Of a stretch of DNA of 64,000 bases, positions 37,372-45,786 are shown piece by piece. A program made the translations under genes and the position numbers. How positions within the stretch are numbered: the first letter of the stretch is position 1; every line of letters begins with the position of its first letter. The notes beneath the pieces were generated by a model, which saw nothing but the letters and a program-made list of their open reading frames with translations, was not told the DNA's origin and did no database searches. This stretch comes from Microbacterium sp. 67-17 (GTDB taxonomy: Bacteria > Actinomycetota > Actinomycetes > Actinomycetales > Microbacteriaceae), in the NCBI RefSeq assembly GCF_001898325.1, contig NZ_MKTR01000014.1, forward strand, positions 102,531 to 166,530. Direction: 5' to 3'.

Positions 37372-38469
37372 TCAGGCGATCGCGCCGCCCGCCGGACTGG
37401 TCTTGAGGTCTCTGGTGCCGGGTGGAGCTGCGTCGGGCCAAACAGCGGCGAGCTCCTCCTCGGAGCGCAGTGCATAGCGCGTCACGCGGACCTCGATCGC
37501 TTCGCGATAGTCGAGGTTCGGCACGGCTCTCGCCGTCGCGGCCTTCACCACGTCATCGAGGTTCTCGATGCGCTGGTCGCCTGACACCGCGACGACGTGG
37601 CGACCGACCCGACCACGGTGGGCGGCATCGGGCAGCAGCTCATGAAGCGCCATCGACGCTGCGCGGTCGACCGCTACTGCTGCCGGGCCACCGAAGGCTG
37701 CGCGGATGAGGGCGAGGTCGGGAACCTCGACGACATAGACCGTCACTGCACCGTGGGAGGCGATATCTGAGCGCAGCGCATTGATGATGTATTCGATCTG
37801 GCGGGCTCGAGTCTCGAGCGCGCGATCGCTCCACCACACTGCAACGCACAGTGCCGTCACGAGCGCGATGCTCAGGACGGATGCCGTGAGGGGAGAAAAA
37901 AGGGTCCGGAAGGTGGGAGCGCTCTCACCGACAGCGAAAAACAGCACGATACGGATCGCCGAGTATGCGGCGTAGATCGCAAAGATGACTCCGATCAGCC
38001 GGAAAGGTGCGATGGTTCGTGCCGGCAGACGGAAAGCTTCGACCGCGACGCCCCCGCACCCCACGGCGACCAGGATCAGCCGCAGCACGAAGCCGTCGGT
38101 CGGACCTCCGATGACGGCGCTGACCGTTGCGCTGGTGACGAAGGTGACGGCGACGGCTCCCGCAACGACCCAGCCTGGGGCCATCGAGTTCTCGCGCAGC
38201 TGTCGCATTCCCGCCCAGGAGTATGCGGGCCCACCGACCAGTGCCGCGTTCGCCGCGGCGATGATGATCGGCGTCGGGTGTTCGGGCACGAGAGCTGATG
38301 CGATACCGGCAACGACTCCGCTCAGGGCTGCGGCCGCGGCAAAGCGCAGGAAGTTCCGCCGTGCGGCGCGGCCACCATTGGGGACCGAGGCTGCGGGAAA
38401 CTGGACGAGGGCCGGAGCAGCGATCACAACGGCGATCGCCAGGACGGCAGACAACTCCAGTACACTCAT
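37372..38469 (-). CDS. Membrane protein with degenerate GGDEF-like domain (2)
   Basis: A 365-residue protein with about seven membrane helices (residues 3-225) and a C-terminal domain of about 130 residues (AVTVYVVEVPDLALIRAAFGG..., GRVGRHVVAVSGDQ) whose length and strand pattern resemble the C-terminal domain of the protein at 33626-34786. No GGDEF signature is present. The ATG at 38469 was chosen because the first helix begins right after it (MSVLELSAVLAIAVV) and AGAAG precedes it; a GTG 12 codons earlier is possible. It is divergent from the glycosyltransferase gene, which it may control allosterically. Confidence 0.6.
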   Translation of the reverse strand: MSVLELSAVLAIAVVIAAPALVQFPAASVPNGGRAARRNFLRFAAAAALSGVVAGIASALVPEHPTPIIIAAANAALVGGPAYSWAGMRQLRENSMAPGWVVAGAVAVTFVTSATVSAVIGGPTDGFVLRLILVAVGCGGVAVEAFRLPARTIAPFRLIGVIFAIYAAYSAIRIVLFFAVGESAPTFRTLFSPLTASVLSIALVTALCVAVWWSDRALETRARQIEYIINALRSDIASHGAVTVYVVEVPDLALIRAAFGGPAAVAVDRAASMALHELLPDAAHRGRVGRHVVAVSGDQRIENLDDVVKAATARAVPNLDYREAIEVRVTRYALRSEEELAAVWPDAAPPGTRDLKTSPAGGAIA

Positions 38470-38630
38470 TTTGCACTTCTGTTTCTCGGGGCCTCGGGTT
38501 TTCACCGGAGGCTTTCTTGAGGAAAACCTGAGGTGATGCTCTTCGACAACAGACCGGATGCTTGAGCCGAGTGTAGCAGTGTGGTAACAGCACTTCGGAT
38601 GGCACGCGGATTGATGGAAGGAGCGTGCTG

Positions 38631-40223
38631 ATGTCCCACTGGGAAGCCCCGTACGTTCCTCCGTACCCGCAGCAAGGTCAGCCCGCGATCGGGCAGTACC
38701 CGGGCACGGCTTACGCGGGTCCGCAGTACGCGGATCCGGCCTCCGGCCAGCAGTACGCGCAGCCGCAGTACGCGCAGCCGCAGTACGACCCCCGGTTCCC
38801 GAACGCGCAGGTCGAGACCTCTCACGCCGAGTTCACCGACGAGTTCGAGTCGGTGCTCGAGCGCATCTCTGTGCACCGGTCGACGATCGGATGCGTCATC
38901 CCCTGCTACAACGAGGAAGAGTCGATCGCCGGCGTCCTCGAGGGTCTGCTGCACCAGACGCGCGTGCCGGACGTCATCCATGTCGTGGTCAACAACACGA
39001 CTGACGCGACTGTCGCCATCGCTTCGCAGTATGCCGGCCCGCACCAGGTCGTCACCGATCTCGGGGAGCAGTTCACCGAAGTCTTCATCCACGACATCGG
39101 CAAGAACCCCGACAAGAAGGTCGGTGCGCTGAACTACGGCTACGCCCTTGTCGAGGGGTATGACTACCTGCTCGGCGTCGACGGTGACACCATCGCTGAT
39201 GAGCGCGCGGTGGAGTACCTCGAGACCGAAGCCGTGGGAGACTCCCGGATCGGTGGCATCTCGGCGATCTACACGATCGACGACCGGCCTATCAAGGGCC
39301 TGATCGGCAAGTTCCTGATCGCCGGTCAGCGCACGCAGTTCGCGGCCTTCAATCTGCAGAACCTGCTGCGCGGACGCAACATGGCGGTGCTCGGCGGCCA
39401 GTTCTCGATCTTCTCGACGGCGGCGCTGCGCGATGTCATGCGCGCCAACCACCAGAGCACGCCCTGGGTGAAAGACAGCGAGGTGGAGGACTCGCTCCTC
39501 TCACTGCAGATCAAGAGCGCGGGCTACCTCACCAAGATCAGCCCGTACGCGCGAGCCAGTGTGGGCGGCATGACCACCCTCAAGGGGTATGACGCGCAGC
39601 AGGTGAAGTGGACCTACGGCGCCATCGAGCTCATGTGGCCCGGTCAGCGCGGCGACACGAAGGGGCAGCCCTTCCACCCGAACCTGCGCCTTCGGTGGTT
39701 CGAGAACTTCGGCATGCTTACGAACCTGTTCGTGCGTGTCGCGTTCCTGACGCTGCTTGCCGCATCGCTGTCGATCAATGCCTTCGTCTTCTCGCCCTGG
39801 TGGCTCATTCCACCTCTGGTGGCGACGCTGCTGAACCTTCGTGTCGCCCTGACGATGAAGTACGTGAACCAGCGAGACATCCTGTTCTCGGCACTGGTGT
39901 TTCCCGCGGAGATCTTCATGTGGATCCGTATCGGCCACTTCCTGCGGTCGTGGTCGTCGTTCCTGTCGCGCAAGAAGGTCGACAACTGGGCAGCCCAGGC
40001 GAAGGCCGAGAAGGGTGGCGGGGTATCCCTCGGACACTGGGTTCCCATGATCCTGCTGGTGCTCACCGCGCTCGCGATGGCTTTCATCTGGAACCTGCTG
40101 GACCCGGTGGTGCAGTCGTCCATCCTGTGGATCGGGTGGCCGATCGTGGGTGTCGTCACCGTCATCCAGACGCTGCTCATGGCCTTCAAGCTGTTCCGTC
40201 GGCAGTACGGCTACAAGGTCTGA
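38631..40223 (+). CDS. Processive family-2 glycosyltransferase (cellulose/hyaluronan synthase-like)
   Basis: A 530-residue membrane glycosyltransferase. The ATG at 38631 fits AAGGAG (38618-38623) better than a GTG at 38625. The first 55 residues are cytoplasmic low complexity (PQQGQPAIGQY, QYAQPQYAQPQYD). The GT2 domain (about 85-340) has VIPCYNEEES, the UDP-sugar/metal motif DGDT (184-187), acceptor loop GGQFSIF, VED (285-287) and QQVKW (323-327), which corresponds to QxxRW of processive synthases with Lys for Arg. Four or more C-terminal membrane helices follow. A GH6 enzyme, a kinase and a response regulator nearby resemble beta-glucan synthesis loci, so a cellulose-like product is likely but not proven. 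Confidence 0.88.
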   Translation: MSHWEAPYVPPYPQQGQPAIGQYPGTAYAGPQYADPASGQQYAQPQYAQPQYDPRFPNAQVETSHAEFTDEFESVLERISVHRSTIGCVIPCYNEEESIAGVLEGLLHQTRVPDVIHVVVNNTTDATVAIASQYAGPHQVVTDLGEQFTEVFIHDIGKNPDKKVGALNYGYALVEGYDYLLGVDGDTIADERAVEYLETEAVGDSRIGGISAIYTIDDRPIKGLIGKFLIAGQRTQFAAFNLQNLLRGRNMAVLGGQFSIFSTAALRDVMRANHQSTPWVKDSEVEDSLLSLQIKSAGYLTKISPYARASVGGMTTLKGYDAQQVKWTYGAIELMWPGQRGDTKGQPFHPNLRLRWFENFGMLTNLFVRVAFLTLLAASLSINAFVFSPWWLIPPLVATLLNLRVALTMKYVNQRDILFSALVFPAEIFMWIRIGHFLRSWSSFLSRKKVDNWAAQAKAEKGGGVSLGHWVPMILLVLTALAMAFIWNLLDPVVQSSILWIGWPIVGVVTVIQTLLMAFKLFRRQYGYKV

Positions 40224-40232
40224 CGGTCTCGC

Positions 40233-40256
40233 GCCCGTCCCGGAACGGCTACGGGC
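40233..40256. terminator. Bidirectional terminator between glycosyltransferase and response regulator
   Basis: GCCCGT (40233-40238) and ACGGGC (40251-40256) with inner CCG/CGG pairs form a hairpin that overlaps the response-regulator stop. The convergent genes are 25 bp apart. Confidence 0.5.
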
Positions 40257-41415
40257 CCGGCGGCGGGGCGACGTTTTCGGCGGTCATGCGGTAGCCGACG
40301 CCCCGCACGGTCTCGACATAGCGCGGGTTGTTCGGGTCGTCGCCGAGCTTGCGGCGCAGGTTCGTCATGTGCGCTTCGATCGCACGTTTGTCGGCATCCC
40401 CGACGAAATACGACGTGACGTAGGACTCGCCGCGCAGCACAAGCGTCAGGTCGGCTTTGCTGCGTACGCGCCGCTTGGACTCCATCAGGGTCGCCAGCAG
40501 CTCGAACTCCGTGCGGGTGAGTTCTACCTCACGGTTGCCGACCAGTACGATCCGCGAGTCCGGGTCGAGGATGAGGTCACGGTGGACCATGGTGTGGGGG
40601 CCGAGGTGGTGACCTCCGGGACCGGCTATCGGGGCGCTCGGGGGTGTGCGTGCCACCAGCTGCGATCCGGGAGGCTGCTGGCTCCCGCCGGCGCCCGGGG
40701 GGTCGACCGGTGCCTGCGGTGTCGGGGGATAGTACGGGTGTGCGCCCCCCGGCTGCGGATAAACCGGATACTGACCCGGGTAGCCGGGCTGGGGTGGGGC
40801 CTGGGTCGGCTGTTGGCCTGCCGGGTACGGAGCCTGCGCGGGAGGCGAGCCCGGAGCCTGCGCGGGGTCACCGGGGGTGACCGCTCCGCTCGCATCGATG
40901 GTGGCGAACGGCTGCTGCGCTGCCGGGGGAACGGCGCTGGGCTGCGCGGGCTGGGTGACGATGGCGGGTCGTGCGCCAGGGAATGAGGGGCCCGAGGGTG
41001 CCTGCACGGGCGGCAGGGTGGCAGTCGGAGTCTGACGGGGGCGGCGCAGGAGCGCTTCGATCCGTGCCCGCAGCTCCCGTGGACGGAACGGCTTGACGAT
41101 GTATTCATCGGCGCCGGCGCCGAGACCCAGCACGACGTCGGCCTCGTCCTCGAGTCCCGTCAGCATGATGATGTAGGTGTCGCTCTGGGCACGGATGCGG
41201 CGAGCAGCTTCGAATCCGTCGATGCCGGGCATGTTCACATCGAGTGTCGTGATCAGCGGCTGGTAGGACAGCACAGCGCGCACGCCGTCGATGCCGTTGC
41301 CCACCGAGACCGTGGAGAATCCGGCAGCCTCGAGTGTCTCGGCGAGGATATGCCGAATCTGCGGATCATCCTCGACAATGACGGCGGTCTTGCTCACCCC
41401 CGCGTCAGTGCTCAT
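40249..41415 (-). CDS. Response regulator (REC plus winged helix) with very long Pro/Gln linker
   Basis: A 388-residue OmpR/PhoB-type transcription factor. The receiver (1-122) has acidic pocket ED (15-17), phospho-acceptor Asp59 (TLDVNMPG), Thr86 and Lys108 (VKPF). The C-terminal winged helix (about 290-385) has VELTRTEFELLATLMES, LRRKLGDDPNNPRYVETVRGVGYR. The linker is about 160 residues of Pro/Gln/Tyr/Ala-rich sequence, whereas normal linkers are under 20. The start is at ATG 41415 (MSTDAGVSKT); an open frame further upstream has no coding character. Probable partner of the kinase at 34783-36417 and regulator of the neighbouring glycosyltransferase and GH6 genes. Confidence 0.92.
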   Translation of the reverse strand: MSTDAGVSKTAVIVEDDPQIRHILAETLEAAGFSTVSVGNGIDGVRAVLSYQPLITTLDVNMPGIDGFEAARRIRAQSDTYIIMLTGLEDEADVVLGLGAGADEYIVKPFRPRELRARIEALLRRPRQTPTATLPPVQAPSGPSFPGARPAIVTQPAQPSAVPPAAQQPFATIDASGAVTPGDPAQAPGSPPAQAPYPAGQQPTQAPPQPGYPGQYPVYPQPGGAHPYYPPTPQAPVDPPGAGGSQQPPGSQLVARTPPSAPIAGPGGHHLGPHTMVHRDLILDPDSRIVLVGNREVELTRTEFELLATLMESKRRVRSKADLTLVLRGESYVTSYFVGDADKRAIEAHMTNLRRKLGDDPNNPRYVETVRGVGYRMTAENVAPPPGP

Positions 41416-41585
41416 GCTCGGTGGTCTCTTTCGCGTCGGGCTGGGTGGTCGCGTCGGGCTGGGTAGTGGGGCATGGACCGCGCAATCCCAGGTGTTCGCG
41501 GCCGTCTCCCCCGATCGTACACAGCCGCGCCGGGACCGGGGGTGGTCATTCGTCGGCGTGTGCCCGCGTCCTCGGGGCCCGGTGC

Positions 41586-42656
41586 TCAGGGAAGAGTGAC
41601 GTTGCGGGTGAGTTCGACAGCCGACGGGGGCCACCACGCGCCGGCTACCGGTCCGCCGTTGCAGGTGCCGTCGCTTTCGCCCGGCGGCTTGATCCAGAAG
41701 TTCGTGTCGACCACGTCGTCGCCGTAGGTGCCGCCCGGGGCGCCGATGAGTCGGCCCGGCGGGTTGCACCACTCGCCGTTCGACCCGGCGCCGTTGCGTG
41801 AGGTATCGATGATCGCGTGGAGTCCGCCCGTGAGGCCGGAGAGCTGGTGCGCGTAGTCGAACTCGAGCGCGGTGTCGTTGTAGTTCGACACGTTCGTTGC
41901 GAAGCCGCGGATGACATCGTTCATGCCGATGCCGTTGATGAGCTCGGCCATCTGTGACGCGGGCAGCCAGGTCGAGTGACCGCCGTCCACGTAGATCCAG
42001 GTGTTCGTCGAGGCGAGTCGGGCGATGGCATCCCGCAGCTGAGTCGTGCGGTCGGCGAGGTTGCCGCACTCCGGTGCGAGGGCAAGGCTGTCGGGCTCAA
42101 GGACGACGGTCTTCTGGATGTCGGGTGCGGCGTGCAGGGCATCACCGATGATCTGTGTCCACTCCGCGTAGGCTGCATCGTCGAGTCCGCCCGCCGAGAG
42201 GCCGGCGCTGCAGTCCCGCTCGGGAAGTCCGTAGACCACGATCGCCAGTGCATGGCCCTGCGTGCGCGCTTCGTCCAGGAGGTTCGTCATTCGTGCGCCG
42301 ATTTCGCTCACCGGATCGATCTCCGGGGTCAACCAGTACGCGGTGGGTTGTGCGGCAAGGTAGGCAGTCGCCGCGAACTCGTCGGTGCCCTCGGGGAGGT
42401 CAGGAAGCGCGAGGGCAGCCTTCGATTCCTCGGGTGCGATGATCGTCGTCCCGACGGCCGGTGCTGTCGCGGTCAGGTCACGAACCCAGTGACTCAGGAA
42501 CATCCAGACCGTCGCCGCGATGGATGCCACCAGAAGCACGCCGACGCCGACGATCGTCGCGATCGCCCAACCGGGCAGGATCTTCGGCTGTGATTCCGGG
42601 CGCACCGCAGCAGTCTGGGGCTGTTCGTGCACCGCGGAGGTGCGTCGGGAAGGCAC
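41586..42656 (-). CDS. Membrane-anchored GH6 endoglucanase
   Basis: A 356-residue glycoside hydrolase family 6 (cellulase) enzyme facing outward. One membrane helix (about 29-53) precedes the catalytic domain. GH6 signatures are VVYGLPERDC (Asp148), VLEPDSLA (Asp189, catalytic acid by family comparison), YVDGGHSTWL, GFATNVSNY, DTSRNGAG and WIKPPGESDG. The GTG at 42656 is chosen because a TAGAGT -10 box ends 6 nt before it (leaderless). In Streptomyces a GH6 enzyme (CslZ) is encoded with the cellulose-synthase-like CslA; the same pairing here supports a role in trimming or releasing a beta-1,4-glucan. Confidence 0.93.
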   Translation of the reverse strand: MPSRRTSAVHEQPQTAAVRPESQPKILPGWAIATIVGVGVLLVASIAATVWMFLSHWVRDLTATAPAVGTTIIAPEESKAALALPDLPEGTDEFAATAYLAAQPTAYWLTPEIDPVSEIGARMTNLLDEARTQGHALAIVVYGLPERDCSAGLSAGGLDDAAYAEWTQIIGDALHAAPDIQKTVVLEPDSLALAPECGNLADRTTQLRDAIARLASTNTWIYVDGGHSTWLPASQMAELINGIGMNDVIRGFATNVSNYNDTALEFDYAHQLSGLTGGLHAIIDTSRNGAGSNGEWCNPPGRLIGAPGGTYGDDVVDTNFWIKPPGESDGTCNGGPVAGAWWPPSAVELTRNVTLP

Positions 42657-42662
42657 GACCAA

Positions 42663-42668
42663 ACTCTA
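42663..42668 (-). promoter_or_regulatory. -10 box (TAGAGT) for a leaderless GH6 mRNA
   Basis: On the minus strand TAGAGT ends 6 nt before the GTG at 42656. No clear -35 is visible. Confidence 0.5.
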
Positions 42669-42800
42669 GCGGAGCGCCCTTTGATAGCTGCTGGGATGCT
42701 CACGAACTCCCTCGTGCGGTGAAGAGATCGCAAACGCTGGGGATATGTCCAGCGCAGCGCGCGCGGTCGGCAGCCGTGCCCCTCTATCGTGGGGAGTGGC

Positions 42801-43514
42801 ATGAAGGTCATCTCGTACAACCTGCGCAAGCACCGAGCTGCAACCGAGCTGCGAGAGCTCGTCGAGCGTCACGGCGCTGATCTGCTTTGTCTGCAGGAAG
42901 CCGACACCACCGACATCCCTGACGCGATCGGTGGCCTCGTGCTCGCCGACTCGACGCAGCGCAACCGCCTGGGGCTGGCCGTCTACTACCGCGAGAACAC
43001 GTATCGCGCCGTTGACGTGCGAGCCATCGCCCTGAAGAAGTCGCTGCACGATCGCGTGCTCAAGCCCGCGGAGGAGCGGATGCTGGGCGTGCGCCTGCGC
43101 GACATCGACGCCGGCAGCGACATCGTCATCGCTTCGTTCCACGCGGCGCCGCTGACGGCGCTGAACTCGCTGCGTCGGCACCAGATCCGCACGGCGCTGG
43201 CCGAACTCGATCTGTTGGGCGAGGGGCTTCCGAAGCTCATGGTCGGCGACTACAACTACCCCGTGTTCAAAGAGCGCCTGGGGCAGCACGTGCGCGATCA
43301 GGGGTACGAACTGAACCTCAGCGACTCCCGGACCTATACGCGGTATCGGTTCTTTCGCGGGCACTACGACTTCGCGACATCCGTCGGCTTCACGATCGAT
43401 ACCGTGCGGACACTGCCGCAGGGTCTCAGCGACCACTTGCCGATCCTCGTGACGGCTGAACCGACGCCGGCTTCCGGCGCGGCGTCAACGGATGCCGCGA
43501 GCGGCGTCGCCTGA
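42801..43514 (+). CDS. Endonuclease/exonuclease/phosphatase (EEP) family protein
   Basis: A 237-residue EEP-fold phosphodiesterase or phosphatase. The ATG at 42801 follows GGGGAG. The conserved active-site series is present: N in SYNLRKH (metal), QE in LCLQEADT (Glu metal ligand), VGDYNYP (Asp/Asn) and the terminal SDHLP (Asp-His pair). There is no signal peptide, so it is cytoplasmic. It is shorter than many DNase I-like enzymes. The substrate (nucleic acid, phospholipid or inositol phosphate) cannot be told. It is divergent from the GH6 gene. Confidence 0.85.
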   Translation: MKVISYNLRKHRAATELRELVERHGADLLCLQEADTTDIPDAIGGLVLADSTQRNRLGLAVYYRENTYRAVDVRAIALKKSLHDRVLKPAEERMLGVRLRDIDAGSDIVIASFHAAPLTALNSLRRHQIRTALAELDLLGEGLPKLMVGDYNYPVFKERLGQHVRDQGYELNLSDSRTYTRYRFFRGHYDFATSVGFTIDTVRTLPQGLSDHLPILVTAEPTPASGAASTDAASGVA

Positions 43515-43556
43515 CACAGTCGCCTGACGCGGCGCGCGGTTCACGCCGGGCGCTGG

Positions 43557-43694
43557 TCAGCGGATCGCTGCCGCGTAATGCATGAAGGCGGCGTAGACGA
43601 GCACGCCGACCCCGGATGCCAGGAGTGCGACACCGATATAGAGCAGCCAGTTGCGGGACTTGCGGGGGCCTCGCGGTTCGTGGGGGCTGCTCAT
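43557..43694 (-). CDS. Small single-span membrane protein, 45 residues
   Basis: A 45-residue product: a basic start (MSSPHEPRGPRKSRNW), then one membrane helix (LLYIGVALLASGVGVLVYAAF), ending HYAAAIR. The reading frame has a sensible Arg/Lys-then-hydrophobic layout and lies alone between two gene ends, with AGGA upstream. Many actinobacteria encode such orphan small membrane proteins; the function is unknown. Confidence 0.65.
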   Translation of the reverse strand: MSSPHEPRGPRKSRNWLLYIGVALLASGVGVLVYAAFMHYAAAIR

Positions 43695-43752
43695 GATGCC
43701 CGATCCTAGCCAGATCGAGCCGAGCGCGAGTGACGTGCGTGTTACAGGAGGG

Positions 43753-45642
43753 TTATCCCTTGTCTGCGGGTGTTGTGAGGGGGCATCCGCCGCTCGCGAC
43801 GACGCCGCTGCCCCCGATTGTCGGCGTCATGATCGCTTCGAGCGTCGGGGTCTGCGGAGTGCGGACCTGGATCGTGGCGGTAGCCGTTTCGCCGGGGTTG
43901 AGGTTGGTCTCCCAGACGAGGACTGGTCTGCCGTCATGAGTTCCCTGGCCGAAGCCGGGAGTGGATCCGACTCCCCCCGAGGTGCTCGAGACGAGTTCTG
44001 ACCCCTCAGGGAGGTAGAGGTACGCCACGGTGCGCGCTACCCCGGGATCGACGCCGAAGCTCCCGCCACCGGTGATGTATCGCGGCAGGCTCGTCGCGGC
44101 ATCTGCGGGAGCTGTGCTCGTCAGGGACACGGTGAGAGTCGCAAGCTGCTCCCCGCTGCTCGCGGTGCACCAGCCGACCGCTGATGCAGCCTGCATGTAG
44201 TAGTCCATCTTTGAGCCCGTGCCGTCATTGAGGTATGCCCCGAACGCGGTGGTCTCGGCATCCGTCACCGGCAGTGTCCCCTGCAGCGAGGTGCCGTCGA
44301 GCATGGCCTGTTCGTCGGGGTTGGCGCTCCAGAAGAAGAGGCGGCGCTCGTTGCCCGCTCGGACGAGGGCGTTCACCAGTTGGGCCGGCTCTGCTGAGCC
44401 GTCGGCGATCGTCTGGAAGACCGCGGCTGCTGTTGCGGCGAAGAAGGCATCCTGATCGCGCGGATCCGGGTAGCGCAGGTACACATCGTTCAGGAGCAGT
44501 TGCACTGCGTTCTCGCTCGTGAGCTGCTCCCCGGTGGGGAGGGTCACAGGGCCGGTCGCCTTCAACAGGTACGACAGGGTGACGGGATCGAGGGCGAAGA
44601 CGCCGTCGACGTTCACCCCCGTCTCTCGGAGCCACATCTCGCGGGCGAGGGGGCCATCGATCGTGTAGTCGGGGATCTGGGTGACGTTCTGGATGTAGAG
44701 ACCGGGCTTGTCGACGAAGATGCCCAGGAGCTCGTCCGACAGGGGGAGTACGGGCTCGGTGTACCGGGTGAAGTCGGATGAGGAGCCCTGGTCGGTGAGG
44801 TCCATGCGGCCGGCGTCCGTGTGGATCATCGCCATTGCTCCGACGATTCCGCCGAGCGAGCGCCACTCGGCGTTGTTCTGGAACATCACGAGGTAGTTGC
44901 GAGGGCCCTCGGCGCCGAGCGCGAGAGGAAGGAGCTGGGAGGTGCGGCGCAGCGCGTCGGCCGCGGTGAGTCCATCGGTCAGGAGCTCACTGACGTCGCT
45001 GACGGGGGTTGCCAGTGCCGGGAGTAGCTGCGTCGTGTCGATCGCATCGACGGATGCTGACGCTGCGGCGAGACTGTCGGTTGCGGTGGTGGCGACATCC
45101 GCGAGGTTTGCGATGGCGGCGACATCGAACGCGCCGCCATTCGGTCGAAGGGTGTCGAGCGAGAAACTCGAGGCCGCCTGCGCGAGGGGCTCGAGGGCGG
45201 TGGTGGCGACGTCGTCGACCGATGCGATGACGGTGGCGGTCGCAGCCAGCTGCGGACCGAACCACGGCAGATGCTCGGCGGCGCCCCATACCGGGTCGGA
45301 GGTGAGGGAGCGGGCTGCTGCAGTGTCTGCGGTCAAGGTCGGGACGGCCGCGGCTACCGCAGCGGGGTCGGTGAGGGAGTCGGCAAGCTTCTCGGCCGCG
45401 CGCTGCGCGTCGGCGACATGGCCGTACGCGAGGGCGCCGCGGATGCCGATCCACGCTGCACCCGCCACGCCGAGGATCAGGATGGCGCCGAGCACCGATG
45501 CGAACACGATGCCAGCTGTGCGTTCGCGGCGGTGACGCTTGCGCGACCGCACCCGGCGAGACTTCTCGGTATCCACCGCACGGCGCGCGGCAGCGATCTC
45601 GTCATCGCTCGCGCCCTCGGGCGTCGCCGCGTCGTCAGTCAT
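43753..45642 (-). CDS. DUF4012 family exported protein
   Basis: A 629-residue protein with a basic cytoplasmic N-terminus (RRVRSRKRHRRER), one membrane helix (about 44-66) and a large extracellular part. The middle has the DUF4012 core (YLVMFQNNAEWRSLGGIVGAM, VDGVFALDPVTLSYLL). Members occur in Gram-positive bacteria, often near exopolysaccharide and wall-polymer genes, and are of unknown function. The gene lies between polysaccharide genes, which fits. A TAGGCT -10 box (45670-45675, minus strand) gives a short leader with GGAAGG. Confidence 0.85.
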   Translation of the reverse strand: MTDDAATPEGASDDEIAAARRAVDTEKSRRVRSRKRHRRERTAGIVFASVLGAILILGVAGAAWIGIRGALAYGHVADAQRAAEKLADSLTDPAAVAAAVPTLTADTAAARSLTSDPVWGAAEHLPWFGPQLAATATVIASVDDVATTALEPLAQAASSFSLDTLRPNGGAFDVAAIANLADVATTATDSLAAASASVDAIDTTQLLPALATPVSDVSELLTDGLTAADALRRTSQLLPLALGAEGPRNYLVMFQNNAEWRSLGGIVGAMAMIHTDAGRMDLTDQGSSSDFTRYTEPVLPLSDELLGIFVDKPGLYIQNVTQIPDYTIDGPLAREMWLRETGVNVDGVFALDPVTLSYLLKATGPVTLPTGEQLTSENAVQLLLNDVYLRYPDPRDQDAFFAATAAAVFQTIADGSAEPAQLVNALVRAGNERRLFFWSANPDEQAMLDGTSLQGTLPVTDAETTAFGAYLNDGTGSKMDYYMQAASAVGWCTASSGEQLATLTVSLTSTAPADAATSLPRYITGGGSFGVDPGVARTVAYLYLPEGSELVSSTSGGVGSTPGFGQGTHDGRPVLVWETNLNPGETATATIQVRTPQTPTLEAIMTPTIGGSGVVASGGCPLTTPADKG

Positions 45643-45786
45643 GCTCGGATGCCTTCCTGTCTTCAGGGAAGCCTATTCGTCCGTACCCGAGTACACGATG
45701 AGAGGCAACCGCTAGACCTGCCGTAACACGCGCCCTCTAGGGTGGGGTGCTGGGCGACGAGCTGAGGGACGGAGGGATCGGGCCCC

